A stretch of 64,000 nucleotides of DNA from Magicicada septendecula (GCA_034769895.1 CM068367.1:690670268-690734267), one strand, 5' to 3'; numbered from the stretch's first letter, positions 36,868 through 48,181 are shown. A program made the numbers and translations. The notes: generated by a model not told the origin, from the letters alone.

Positions 36868-36912
36868 AGGATTACTCGAGTTTCGACACATTAAGTGTCA
36901 TCTTCAGATCCT
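36868..36912 (-). ncRNA. Hammerhead-ribozyme-like motif, copy D
   Basis: Minus strand: stem I AGGAT, core CTGAAGA, stem II GACAC-TTAAT-GTGTC, GAAA, stem III CTCGAG, triplet GTA, stem I partner ATCCT. All three stems differ in sequence from copies A-C yet pair perfectly. One additional T lies between core and stem II. It lies 190 bases after the Penelope 2 stop codon. Confidence 0.65.
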
Positions 36913-37099
36913 CGATGAATATAAGTTAAAAATACATTTGTTGATGTATGCACATCCCGTCAGATAATAAAAACAACACAAACATAACAACAAAAATACT
37001 TAAATAATTTAACACATAATAAAACCGAGACAAAACAGAACGAAAACACGATACACGCGGCTGACGCGGACCTGCGCAGGAACACGTTATGCGATAAAA

Positions 37100-38628
37100 T
37101 CAATCGATACCGATTTGACCTTTGATAAATTTTATCGATCTGACACAGCTAGTATCTCGTTCGATATCGTTTATTCTGTTAAATAGAATATTATTTTTAT
37201 GGATCGATTTTTCATTTAAGATGCGATCGTAATTATCTTTAGTGGCCTTATATATTTCAAACCTTTCAAGAGTGTCCAGTTTAAGAGATTTCCTGCATTT
37301 ATGTAATATATCCAAATTCTCACTAATACATTTTATGTTATGATCTTGTGAACTTAAATGTTCAGCAAATGTGGATCTTCCTATATTTGATTTAGAGCTT
37401 GGGAGGCGTTCTTTATAACGCAATTTGAACGAACGACCCGTTTGTCCTATGTAGAAATTTGAACAATCCGAACAATTAAGCCTGTATACACCTGTACCAT
37501 CGTATTCATCGAAAGACTTAATTTGATTTTTAAACTTAAGTTTGTTCTCGAGTTTATTATTTGCTTTTGAAGCCAATACTATATTTTGTTTTTTCAATTG
37601 GTTTTTTAAAGTGTAATGTAACATTTCGCCATACTCTATTGCGATATATTTTACTTTTTCTTTAGGCATGTCAATATTTATTAGTCTATTTTGTTTCTTA
37701 TTTATTATTTTATCTATTATGTTACATTTATAACCATTGGCTATTGCTATGTGTTTAATAATTTCGACTTCATTTTTATGGTCTTCTGTGGAGAGGGGCA
37801 ATGATAACAATCTATGTACCATACTATTAAAAAATGCCATTTTGTGTGAATAAGGGTGGTAAGACGAGGCATGAATAGCATGATCAGTGGTTGTCGGTTT
37901 CCTGTAAATATTATAGTTAATTTTATTATCAATTTTTGTTAAAGACAAATCTAAGAAATTTATTTTATTATTCTTTTCTGTTTCTAATGTAAATTGCAAA
38001 TTTTTTGTTATGCTATTCAAATATTTATTAAGCGTCTCTAATTGTCTGCAATTACCATTGTAAACCACTATCGTGTCATCCACATATCGACGATAAAATA
38101 AAATTTTTTTGTAATGTTTGTTGTTTGGTGATAATATTTCATTATTTTCGATTTGGTTTAAATAAATTTCTGCCAGAATACTTGATAGTGGGGATCCCAT
38201 TGCTAATCCATCTTTCTTAAATAAAATTTATCATCAAAAGTAAAATAATTTTGTTCTAAAATTACTTTAGTCAAATTAATAACTTCATCAACTATTTCAT
38301 GGTTTAAAGTGGCTATTGATAATAATAAACTTTTTGTTATTTCTAAAGTTTCATTAATTGGTACAATCGTATACAAATTGACTATGTCAAATGAAGCTAA
38401 AGTATGTCTTGGTTCAATTGTAAGTTTTTTTGTGAGATCTACCAATTCTAAACTATTTTTCAAACTGTAATTCTTATTAAACACTATATATTGTCTTAAA
38501 ATTTTATCAATTTTTTTGGCAATTTTATAAGATGGTGCAGACGTGAAATTTACTAAAGGACGGACTGGCATGTTATTTTTATGTATTTTCGGAAGTCCTC
38601 TAAGTCTAGGTGCTTTAGGATCTATCAT
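37100..38628 (-). pseudogene. Penelope RT-GIY-YIG protein, frameshifted
   Basis: The first frame (38628-38203) has RLRGLPKIHK and the start of the RT palm (LASFDIVNLYTIVP). The second (38200-37100) has GSPLSSILAE, the catalytic RRYVDDT motif, NYNIYRKPTTTDHAIHAS and then the GIY-YIG domain (GVYRLNCSDCSNFYIGQTGRSF). A frameshift near 38210 separates them. The N-terminal ~150 residues are missing. RT and endonuclease would act together in target-primed insertion. The downstream 366-codon frame is otherwise clean, so inactivation is fairly recent. Confidence 0.92.
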
Positions 38629-38799
38629 TTTTAAATATTTTTTCTCATCGTTTGTTATAATATATATTTAGTTTTGTTTAACACTGATTTCATATTACTA
38701 TTAAACCTATCAGTGGGATCACTCTTAATTTCAACAAAAATTGCCTATCAATATATGAATTTCAAAATATAGCTTATCAACATCAGCCACTCTATAGGT

Positions 38800-38900
38800 T
38801 ATAACTCAATATAATTAAATACAACGATTTCACTAACTACTCGGAACATAAAGTTTTTTTGAGTAAAAACATAAAGTTTTACCAACCGATTTTAGTTACA
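38800..38900 (-). repeat. Degenerate Penelope tail
   Basis: Contains CGGAACATAAAGTTTTT and AAAGTTTTACC stretches matching the tail at 34655-34705, but no ribozyme motif. Confidence 0.5.
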
Positions 38901-39389
38901 AGTTGGTGACTAGTATAATATATAATTTATTAGCATATAATCTGTATTATATATCTGCATATCACACGAGAATAAATGTAACAGCAGGATGAATTATTTC
39001 CTTTATTAAAAACAGCTTCGTCTCTTAGCGCAGAATGAAGTATACAGGACGAAAAAGTGGCTCGTACTAGTTCCTACTCGAAATATGCTTGATACTACCT
39101 GTTCCTAAAATACTAGGTGTTCCTAAAATATTAGGTGTTACTAAAATACTACTGTTACTCTGGAACGCGTTGTTCCTTGTGTATCGGTGATACCACTAGT
39201 ATTTGAAATACCTAGTATTTTAAATACGCGTTACTGGCTGTTCCTTGCGTTCCAGCGATATTTTTGTACGCCTAGTATTTGGCCTTGGCATATTCGTTTA
39301 CTTGATCTTGCGTACTTTTTGTGTGTGTGTGTCTGTAGGTGCGTAGGGGGTGTGGCTCGACTCGGAACAGCGTCACCGCGAATAACAGG
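38901..39389. other. hAT-like subterminal region left of the Polinton
   Basis: Non-coding, with repeats of GTTCCTAAAATACTAGGT and AGTATTTTAAATAC types resembling the termini at 34140-34220 and 56903-56983. Positions 39384-39389 (AACAGG) are the Polinton left duplication. Confidence 0.55.
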
Positions 39390-39517
39390 AGTAGAGGGAA
39401 AGTGAGCGTATGAGAAGACTTCCGGGTTCCAGTTGAAAACACTACCGGGTTCCAGTTCATGACGTCATAGAGGCACTGGCAGCTGGTGTCCGAGCTGTCC
39501 ATGTGACGTCACTGTTT

Positions 39518-39551
<34 letters not shown>

Positions 39552-40200
39552 TGTATGTGTGACTGAAACACTTCCGTGTTCCAGTTCATGACATCACACA
39601 GAGGCTCAAGTCGCTGGCGTCCGTATGGCTAAAACCTGTTTCAAGACGTCACGGAGGCCGCGGTTTCTGCATGTCCAAAATTTGGTAGCCGAAAACAATG
39701 TGTAGCGGATGGGGGTACCCGGAATTCGGCGGTTGCCCGGAGAGGCGATGTCATCGGGTACCGTTACTCGAAATTTTGGGGGTATCGGTTACCGTTACCC
39801 GAAATGTTTAAATCAACGGATGGGGGTACCCGAAATTTGCATGACAGAGGCCCTGGCAGCTGGTGTCCGAATGTTAAAACACTTCCGCGTTCTGGTTTAT
39901 TTTGATGTAACAAAATAATCGTTCTCTCTCGAAATTTTTTTAATGTCAGAATTTTGGTACCCTAAATGATTAAAACAACGGATGGGGGTACCCGAAATTT
40001 GTGGGTACGCCCACATGACGACGACGTAGAGGGCGTGATGTCTGAAATGTTTAAATCAACGGATGGGGGTACCCGAAATTTTCGGTGTCTGAAATTTAGT
40101 ACCCGAAATGTTTAAATCAACGGATGGGGTTACCCGAAATTTTTGGTGTCCGAATTTTGACACCCGAAATGTTTAAATCAACGGATGGGGGGGGGGGTAC
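39390..40200. repeat. Polinton left terminal inverted repeat
   Basis: About 811 bp, mirrored at 56093-56902 with only a few mismatches by eye and a length difference in the TG microsatellite (39518-39565). The inner half holds about six copies of AACGGATGGGGGTACCCGAA, several preceded by GTTTAAATC (near 39704, 39818, 39976, 40060, 40121, 40179). Confidence 0.93.
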
Positions 40201-41074
40201 ACCCTAAAACAAGTCCTGTATGTCTAAACTCTGGACGGGGAGGAGAAACCGTTACGCGAAATTGATCGGTTAAAATTTGGGACAATAGGTACCTGACGGG
40301 TTCCGAAATTTGGTGATTAATGACATCCCGACGCGGTTCCTCCGGTACTCAAAACCGGATATTGTATTATTATAATGTTTATATTGTGTTAATATAAAAC
40401 AGATGCATCGATTTGAATACTGTTTAGAAAACATATATTCTTATCATGCGTTACTAAAATTGTTAACTGAATAAATATATTTACTCCTGTGACGATTCTC
40501 CTGTAAACCAGTCAAACAGCATCTAAGCTGGTACAAGCGGTGTGTGTGTGAAACACTACCACGTTCCGTTAATGTATTCAAAGAGGAACTGATAGCTGGC
40601 GTCCGTGTTTTATAAAGCTCTGTGTGTGTGTGTGTGTGTGTGTGGTTTATTGTCAGACGTTGAGCTGTCTCAGGCAAGTTGTTGTAAGATGTAGCGCTAT
40701 AAAAACCGGTTTCTGCTACATTCCATGCTGCTACATCTCAACTGCTTTTGCGCTTATTCAAGAATGATAGGAATAATTGTTTTGTATAAGTGGTATAATA
40801 ATAAAAATAACGTAGGTTATGGTTTATATATATAAGTTTTAATAATATCGAAAGCTTTTACAATCAAACCATAAGCTATAATTTTTTTCTGTCTCTACAC
40901 ACACACGTTCTCTATTCACAAGACAATTATAATTGAGCAAATTATACGCGCTCTCTCTATATACATAACTAAACAAAATAGACACTTTATCTATATATAT
41001 ATATATATTTACATAATTATACAAAATAATCTTTTTTCTCTCTCGCTTTCTCTCTCTTTTGCAGCCTTGAAGGT

Positions 41075-41129
<55 letters not shown>

Positions 41130-41332
41130 ACACACACACATATAATTAACAAAATAATAATTACATTTACTACAACCAAAACAAGCCTTATATGTCTAAC
41201 AATAATAATAATAATTAATAACATACAATATTACAATGTTGATGTGTAATATATTAATAATAACATACTGAATGTAGACACACATCAAATGATAATTAAT
41301 ATGGTGTTAACTACATGTGTAAAATGGTACAC
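40201..41332. other. Left non-coding zone with microsatellites
   Basis: No supported gene. It holds TG runs (about 40620-40643), a long CT/AG run followed by TA and CA runs (41075-41140), and AT-rich sequence. Short Arg/Glu ORFs here are microsatellite translations. Confidence 0.6.
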
Positions 41333-41440
41333 CAAAACCTTGAATTCAACTCTTTTTAGTATTTTAGATAATAACAGTGGTAACAACGCTTATAAAGCGC
41401 ACATCCAGTGGAATTATGCCTTAACCAATTACATTTTTTC
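41333..41440 (-). pseudogene. Fragment of a Cys-rich ORF paralogous to 41796-42293
   Basis: The minus strand encodes WLRHNSTGCALYKRC and a CYYLKY-like stretch, then a stop. It parallels WSRHDSSGCPLRNRC and CCYLRY in the intact ORF. Many differences are silent or conservative, which suggests a former coding paralogue. The rest of the gene is not recognisable. Confidence 0.45.
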
Positions 41441-41795
41441 GTCAAAATAATTTTTTAAAACAATTGTTCTTCAGAGTGTAAATTCTCTCCACTCACAAGC
41501 ACTCAGAATGTTACAGTGGTCACCATATGGTGGTGAACGACATACATCTCCCTCGCATTCGCACAAACACATAACATCGAAACAAGGTTTCTGTAACTAT
41601 GAGAGAAATCTTTTAAAAAATTTAATTACACATAAAAATTTAATTAACACTTTAATGATTGTTTATCTCAACTTTTTATGTTATAAACCACATACGTTTT
41701 TTAATAATTAGAAACAGAATATAATTTCCTACAATTAATAATACTTGATCAAATACAAAAGAATGTAGACACATCAAATGATAGTTAGTGGGGTA

Positions 41796-42293
41796 TTAAA
41801 AAAACATGTATTCTGAATTAAAGTCATTTTGATATCTTAGATAACAACAGACGCGACAACGGTTACGAAGCGGACATCCGCTAGAGTCATGCCTTGACCA
41901 CTCATATTTTTTTACTAGCGAGGTATACGCTGTACCAGTAAAATTATACATCATATAGTATATCTGATTAACCAGCTTTGTTTTAGCAATTAGCAAATCT
42001 TTTATTTGAAGATATTCAATATTATGGTTGTTACAATAACTAATTGATGTTTTGAAGAGTTTGAAAAACTCATTACGAATAAATACTTTCATTTTGTAAA
42101 TATTCTTTTCGTTTCGTATTGATATCCATCTACTCAGTGTCTTACGATTATTTCTAAAATTATAATCGAATTTAATCATGTTGCATTGACAATATAATCT
42201 ATTATTACCATTTATTTCTCTGTTTAAAAGTTTTTCTACAATATTAGATCCAAGCAACACCTTGTTCTTTCTCTGAAAATGAATAGTTAACAT
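41796..42293 (-). CDS. Hypothetical Cys-rich protein of the Polinton left arm
   Basis: A 165-codon ORF, rich in Asn, Lys and Tyr, with a C-terminal cluster WSRHDSSGCPLRNRCRVCCY that could bind zinc. I do not recognise the family. Support for coding is the conserved-looking fragment at 41333-41440 and the length in AT-rich DNA. It lies downstream of the small gene at 42401-42842 on the same strand. Confidence 0.4.
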   Translation of the reverse strand: MLTIHFQRKNKVLLGSNIVEKLLNREINGNNRLYCQCNMIKFDYNFRNNRKTLSRWISIRNEKNIYKMKVFIRNEFFKLFKTSISYCNNHNIEYLQIKDLLIAKTKLVNQIYYMMYNFTGTAYTSLVKKYEWSRHDSSGCPLRNRCRVCCYLRYQNDFNSEYMFF

Positions 42294-42400
42294 TAAAAAA
42301 CGACAAAAAAAATAGAGAAGTCTACTTCATCATTTAAAAACATTTTACTATTAATGTTATTATTACTATTATTATTATAATAAATCAATCCTGTTCTCGT

Positions 42401-42842
42401 TTATTTGGTCTGGAAAAAAAGAGAAAAAATTAATACATAACCACTTCTGTATAAGTAATTATTAGTGGTACTGAAATATCATACTCACATAATCAATATC
42501 CAACTGCACGCTCACTTTCTCGTTCGCCAGCGGAGTGTGTGAGGTTACGCATAGTGATAGGACACAAGGCTTCACAGCTTTCAATTGCTCCTCTGTAAAT
42601 ACGTCACACCATCTTTTAGGTAGGTATACATAGAAAAGTTTATCCTCCGGCTGAGGACAGGCTCCGGTATCTTCCAAATCTACCACAACTAACTCCCCGA
42701 ATTTCGTTTTCACAAATTTCATGTGAATTATATGATACTTTACTCCTAAAGAAAGACTTGACAAGTCTCTTTTTGGTAAAAAATTTTTAACTGTCTTCGC
42801 GTTCGCAACGATTCCTTCCATGGCGAGTACTGATGACTGCAC
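42401..42842 (-). CDS. Small Polinton left-arm protein, possibly OB-fold, probably spliced
   Basis: The unspliced frame gives 126 codons (42842-42462). A strong donor (TAT|GTGAGT at 42489/42488) and an acceptor with a long pyrimidine tract (TTTTTTTCCAG, ending 42410) define a 79-base intron; the spliced product would end two codons later at 42401. The protein has LSLGVKYHIIHMKFVKTKFG, VVVDLEDTG, then LFYVYLPKRW, a beta-rich pattern like single-stranded DNA-binding OB folds. That function is only an inference. It is divergent from polymerase B, with the C-rich region between as shared upstream DNA. Confidence 0.55.
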
Positions 42843-42904
42843 AGGGAAACACTGGCGTATTTATTCTGTTTCCCCCGACCACGTTCCTTCCTTCTAAAGC
42901 GTCA

Positions 42905-43590
42905 TCTCCTTCGGTCACGACACCCTACCCCGCACCTCCACCGCAACGGTAACGGCTATAATTTTGCTTCCTACCCCACCCCGCGTCGTCACGGGCCACC
43001 ATCTGCTTTCGGTCACGACCGGACGATGACATTATACCCCGCACCCCCACACCGCACCCAGAGCCTCGCCACCACCCCGCACCTCGCCTACATATTTTGT
43101 TCAATTACTTTGTCTGTCGCTCCGCAACGACCGGGTTTACCCCCCCACCCCCACCCGCCACCCCACTCGAGTCCGTCGGTCACGGTCACCCCGCACCCCA
43201 CCCCGCGTCGTCTCGGGCCACCATCTGCTTTCGGTCACGACCGGTCGTACAACCCAGCCCCCCGTACCCCGCACCCTACATCCCGCGCGAGGCGACTCAA
43301 CGAGCGCGCTTCGGCCAAGGTCGCCGGCATCCTGTACTCCGCACCTCGCCTACCTCTCGGTCACGGACACCGGCTGCAACCTAGCTCCCTACCCCGCACC
43401 GCCATCCCACACCTTTACCCCGCACCGCATCGGTCACGGACGTCGGCTTCCTACACCGCACTCCCCACCCCACCCCACCCACCGCAACGCGCGTCGTCGG
43501 TCACGACCGGACGACTACCTACCCCGCACCGCTGCTCCTCGCGAGGCCGATCGGTCAAGGGCGCGCGGCGACAGCGTCACCGGTTACCGG
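42905..43590. repeat. C-rich repeat array upstream of polymerase B
   Basis: At least seven copies of CGGTCACGRCC-like sequence (42912, 43011, 43177, 43232, 43358, 43431, 43498) lie among TACCCCGCACC-type runs. A ~50-bp block occurs twice (42975-43023 and 43196-43245). The composition differs sharply from the AT-rich left arm. It may hold promoter elements or a replication or packaging signal; proline-rich ORFs here are translations of the repeats. Confidence 0.75.
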
Positions 43591-43596
43591 ACTGTC

Positions 43597-43603
43597 TATA
43601 TAG
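43597..43603 (+). promoter_or_regulatory. TATA box of polymerase B
   Basis: TATATAG lies 39-45 bases before the ATG at 43642, placing transcription start just ahead of the coding sequence. Confidence 0.6.
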
Positions 43604-43641
43604 GGAACCGACGACGCGAAGCCGGCCTCACTCCTTTCGCA

Positions 43642-46600
43642 ATGACCGACAACAGCAGCAGCAGCGGCAGCGGCAGCAGCAGCGAACACCGTGCTATCAA
43701 TGGTAATGTAATTACTATAAAATTTATGATACTTGACAGTACACTAAACACACAAACAGTATTATTAGATTACAAACACACGATTGTTGATAAGATTTGT
43801 AGCGAAGCCGTAGCATTAAATAATTATATAAAATGGTATTTAGCAGTTCGTGTATCTTTTAAAAAATTAATAAACACCGAAAATATTTATTGTAATGCGG
43901 TATTCAGATCGCGTACAGAACTTAAGTCACAGTATGACGATATCGATGAACAGTATTCGATAGCTAGCGAGAAAATAATGGAATCCGTTGACAAATTCAC
44001 GCGTGACGGAAGCGGGTGGGTCGAAAATGGTGTCGAGTCGGTGGAAATAAATATTACAAAATACAATCCTCTTGTGGGGTCGAGCTTTCTACCTACACCA
44101 TCGAAATTGTCGCACAGTAGGAAAGGAATTATTAATGTGAAAAATTTAGAAGATGAAAAGTGTTTCTTGTGGTCTGTGCTCGCCTGTATACACCCGATCG
44201 CGTGTAACCCACATCGCGTTAGCCATTACCTTCCGTACGAAGAAGAAATAAACATGAAGGACATACCTTATCCCGTCGCAGTCAATAAGATAAAACGTTT
44301 TGAAAAATTAAACGAAAACATATCCGTTAACGTTTTTGGCTACGAAGGCGAGGTATATCCTTTACGTATTACTGAACACCGCGGTCGAAAGTACCACGTA
44401 AACCTACTGCTACTGTCCGACGCGAACACTACTCACTACTGCCTCATACGGAACCTTTCGCGTATGCTTTCGTCGTTGTCAAAACGAAACGGCGCTTCGT
44501 TTTACTGCAACTACTGTCTACACCGATTTTCGGACAATAAAGATACTAACGCGGCGCGAAAACGAGTTGAAGAACACGAACGCAACTGTTCTCAGCATGC
44601 AGTACAGAAAGTAAAACTTCCTGACGAGAACGAAAAGTGGATGTATTTTAAAAACTTTTCACTTTGTCACCGCGTACCTTATACGGTATACGCTGACTTC
44701 GAATCGTTTATTGTTCCGACCACCGGTAAAAACGTGGCACATCATATACCAGCCAGTTTCTGCTATGTGATAGTTGACTGGATGGGAAACGTCGTCAAGG
44801 AACCTGTAATATACCGCGGTAAAGACGTGGTGGACACGTTCCTTCGTGTGCTTTTAGTCGACGTTCAACGACTCGATAGAAAGTTTAATAAACCGATCCA
44901 AATGACAGCGGCCGATGAACGGTCATTCCGAAACGCTACGCACTGTCATCTGTGCAAGAAGGCGTTAACGGATGACACGGTTCGAAACCATTGTCACATA
45001 ACGGGAAACTATTTAGGCGCTGCTCACAATGCGTGTAATATAAATTACAAAATACCAACACACGTTCCGGTTTTTTTCCATAATTTAAGTGGCTATGACT
45101 CGCATCATTTGATGCAAGGTTTCGGAAAGTACAAGGAAGATGAAATAACGTGTATCGCTACTACAAGCGAACGTTACATCTCCGTTACACTCGGTCAGCT
45201 CCGGTTTCTCGATTCTCTGCGGTTCATGAACGCGTCACTTGAAAAACTCGTCTCCAACTTATCCGCGGATAAATTTAAAATCCTTAATCAATTTTACACG
45301 CGTAATGTTAATTTACTGTTGCGTAAAGGCGTGTACCCTTACGAATACGTTACGGACGATTCAAAATTTGACGAGAGGCAGTTACCGGACCGCGAACATT
45401 TTTACAACGGGTTGACAGAGTCGGATATAAACGAAGAAGATTACGCGCACGCTCGAGCGGTTTGGTCGGCTTTCGACATGCAATCGTTCGGTGATTATCA
45501 TGACCTTTATTTAAAAACGGATGTACTACTGCTTGCAGATGTATTTGAAAACTTTCGAAACATGAGCCTGCAGTACTACGAACTCGATCCGTGTAACGTT
45601 TTTACCACCGCCGGTTTAGCGTGGAACGCGATGCTGAAAATGACAGGAGTTAGGTTAGAGTTACTCCGCGATATAGACGTACACCTGTACATCCAAAGAG
45701 GTATCCGTGGCGGCTTAGCAGCAATTTCTAATCGGTACTCCAAGGCCAACAACCCGTACATTCCCGATTATGACGCAAGCAAGCCGCATAACTATTTACT
45801 CTACCTCGATTGTACCAACCTGTACGGAACGGCTATGACACAGCCTTTACCACTGTCAGGTTTTCGATGGTTGGAACGTACAGAGATCGATACGTTGAAC
45901 GTGCACACGTTACGTGACGATGATGACACCGGTTATATCCTGGAAGTCGATCTGGGGTATCCACATTACCTACACGACTTACACAGTGACTACCCTTTAG
46001 CACCCGAAAAGTGTACTATTACGGACAGTATGCTTTCACCGTACTGCTATCGCATGAAGCTGTTAAAAGACTTTGTGTGTAGTAACGGTAAGGTAGAGAA
46101 ACTGATAACGTCCCTCGAGGACAAGACAAAATACATTGTTCATTACAGAACATTGAAACTCTACCTCGAACTAGGAATGGAGTTGAAAGCGATTCATCGT
46201 GTGTTAGCATTCACACAGTGCCTATCGATGAACCTTTCGATACGGAGCGACGAAAGGAAGCCAGAAACACCTTTGAAAAAGACTTTTTTAAGTTAATGAA
46301 TAACGCACCGTACGGAAAATCGTTGGAAAACGTACGGAAGCGAATCGATTTCAAGTTAGTTCCAAACGAGAAGAAACTTCACAAACTAACCGCTAACCCC
46401 AGGCTACAACATTTTTTCATCTATAACGAGGACCTGGTAGGTCTCACGATGAAAAAAATATCCATTACACTGAACCGACCTTTGTACGTTGGGTTCAGTG
46501 TATTGGATATTAGTAAGCTGATTATGTATCGGTTCCATTACGGATTCACGATGAATACGTACGGGTCACGTGCACGTCTATGTATGACGGACACTGACTC

Positions 46601-47129
46601 TCTGTTGTACGACATTCGCACCGACGATGTGTACAAAGACATGGAGGAGCATCTCGAACTCTTTGACACGTCGGAGTACCCTAAGGCACATCCGTGCTAT
46701 AGTGAAACAAACAAGAAAAAGTTGGGTACTTTTAAAGACGAAACAAATGGAATACCGATACTTGAATTTGTCGGGTTGCGCGCAAAATGTTATTCATTCG
46801 TTACGGCAAACGATAAAGAGAAAAAGGTAGCGAAAGGTGTGCCACGTTCCGCGATAGCTACACAGTTGAAACATCAACTTTATAAGCAATGTGTAAAGAC
46901 CACTTCTCAAACTTATACTACGGCGCAGACTATCCAAAGCGAAAAACATAACATATACACAAGAAAGCTTACAAAATTATCGCTGTCACCATACGATGAC
47001 AAACGATATGTCTTGGATGACGGTGAAACAACACTGGCGTACGGTCATTATAAACTCTGTCAACCCAGACGCGAGATAATTCAGCAAGCGAGAAAATCCG
47101 TTATAAATTATGCGTTCGATATACGTTGA
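43642..47129 (+). pseudogene. Protein-primed type B DNA polymerase (POLB), one frameshift
   Basis: This is the replicative polymerase of Polintons. The first frame (43642-46296) has a Ser/Gly-rich start, a ~100-residue domain with CFLWSV (~173) and HYC (~264), the ExoI motif YADFES (~350), a C2-H-C cluster (CHLCKKAL ... HNAC, ~434-465), ExoII FFHNLSGYDSHHL (~478), ExoIII DLYLKTDVLLLADVF (~620) and PolA LYLDCTNLYGTAM (~720). The second frame (46218-47129) has KLMNNAPYGKSLENVRKR and the catalytic MTDTDSL. Frame phase indicates a net loss of one base near 46205-46240, just before motif B. All catalytic residues are still encoded. It is first in the rightward gene series. Confidence 0.95.
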
Positions 47130-47251
47130 TATAAGACTCGCTTGCAGGAGCAACACACTGTCAGTAACGACGATGAAGTCGGTGAGGTTCAGTGAAAACG
47201 TAACGGTATATCTCGTACCAAAATTTTGCGATTCGCGTTTCGGGTGGCGAT

Positions 47252-48181
47252 ATGGAAAACGTACGCAAAACTATTGCAAAAGAATTGCACAGACCGGTGA
47301 GAAGGAACTTTCCCAGACGTGCGGTGGAGGTGAAGGGGTTACACGATCTCTACCAAGCGGATTTGGTGGAAATGATACCGCATGCCAAGTTGAACAAGGG
47401 GTACAAATATCTAATGACGGTAATAAACGCATTTAGCAAGTATGCATATGCGATTCCCTTAAAAACTAAATCGGGTGTTGAAGTAGCACATGCTCTCGAA
47501 CCAATAATTGTAAAAAATAAAATGAAATACCTGCAAACGGATAAGGGGAAAGAGTACTTTAACACTACCGTACAAGCTTTACTAAAGAGATACAACGTCA
47601 AACACTATTCAACGTATAGCGAGAAGAAAGCGTCCATCGTAGAGCGATTTAATCGTACGTTGAAAACGAACATGTACCGCGCGTTCAGCGAGCAAGGCCA
47701 TTATCGGTGGTTGTCGCTTTTGCCTAAATTGGTGATGGACTACAACGACAGAGTGCATAGAACTATAGAGATGAAGCCGCGACAAGTCGACAAGAGCAAC
47801 GAGCAAATTGTGTTGGAACGAATAAGAAAAAATACCGTACCGCGGAAAGTGAGCAAGAAACATAAGTTTAAAATAGGCGATCGAGTGCGTATCAGTAAAT
47901 ACAAAATCACATTCGCTAAAGGTTATACACCAAACTGGACGAACGAGATATATACAGTGCACAGAGTTCAGCCAACCGTACCGGTTACGTACTTGTTGAA
48001 AGATCACACGGGTGACGTTGTAAAAGGTGGGTTTTATGAACAAGAATTGAGTAAAACCAGCGTTGGTGATGTGTATCTCGTTGAGAAAATATTACAACGT
48101 AAAGGTGATCGCGTGCGAGTGCGCTGGCTCGGCTTTGATGGTAAACACGATTCGTGGATACATAAAAATGATCTGATATAA
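47252..48181 (+). CDS. Polinton integrase with chromodomain
   Basis: 309 residues, intact. A retroviral-type rve core inserts the element DNA: catalytic D37 (YQADLVEM), D97 (LQTDKGKEYF) and E131 (ASIVERFNRT). The middle has an SH3-like segment (KFKIGDRVRISK). The C-terminus has a chromodomain (YLVEKILQRKGDRVRVRWLG, then SWIHKNDLI), which reads histone marks and may steer insertion to chromatin. It starts at ATG 47252 after a 122-base gap from polymerase B; no zinc-finger N-terminus is seen. The perfect 6-bp duplication around this copy is the product of such an enzyme. Confidence 0.95.
   Translation: MENVRKTIAKELHRPVRRNFPRRAVEVKGLHDLYQADLVEMIPHAKLNKGYKYLMTVINAFSKYAYAIPLKTKSGVEVAHALEPIIVKNKMKYLQTDKGKEYFNTTVQALLKRYNVKHYSTYSEKKASIVERFNRTLKTNMYRAFSEQGHYRWLSLLPKLVMDYNDRVHRTIEMKPRQVDKSNEQIVLERIRKNTVPRKVSKKHKFKIGDRVRISKYKITFAKGYTPNWTNEIYTVHRVQPTVPVTYLLKDHTGDVVKGGFYEQELSKTSVGDVYLVEKILQRKGDRVRVRWLGFDGKHDSWIHKNDLI

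Larger units (their letters stand above)
36850..38640 (-). mobile_element. Penelope-like element 2, 5'-truncated
   Basis: Minus-strand RT plus GIY-YIG coding region with a downstream hammerhead-like motif (36868-36912). Its protein is clearly diverged from Penelope element 1, so it is a separate subfamily. The 5' end is lost at about 38640. Flanking duplications were not found. Confidence 0.85.

Noticed and set aside
40839..41224. Arg/Glu-rich ORFs
   Set aside because: Translations of CT/AG and TA microsatellites.
43026..43706. 226-codon proline-rich plus-strand ORF
   Set aside because: It is a translation of C-rich TACCCCGCACC repeats upstream of polymerase B, with no globular pattern, and overlaps the real start.
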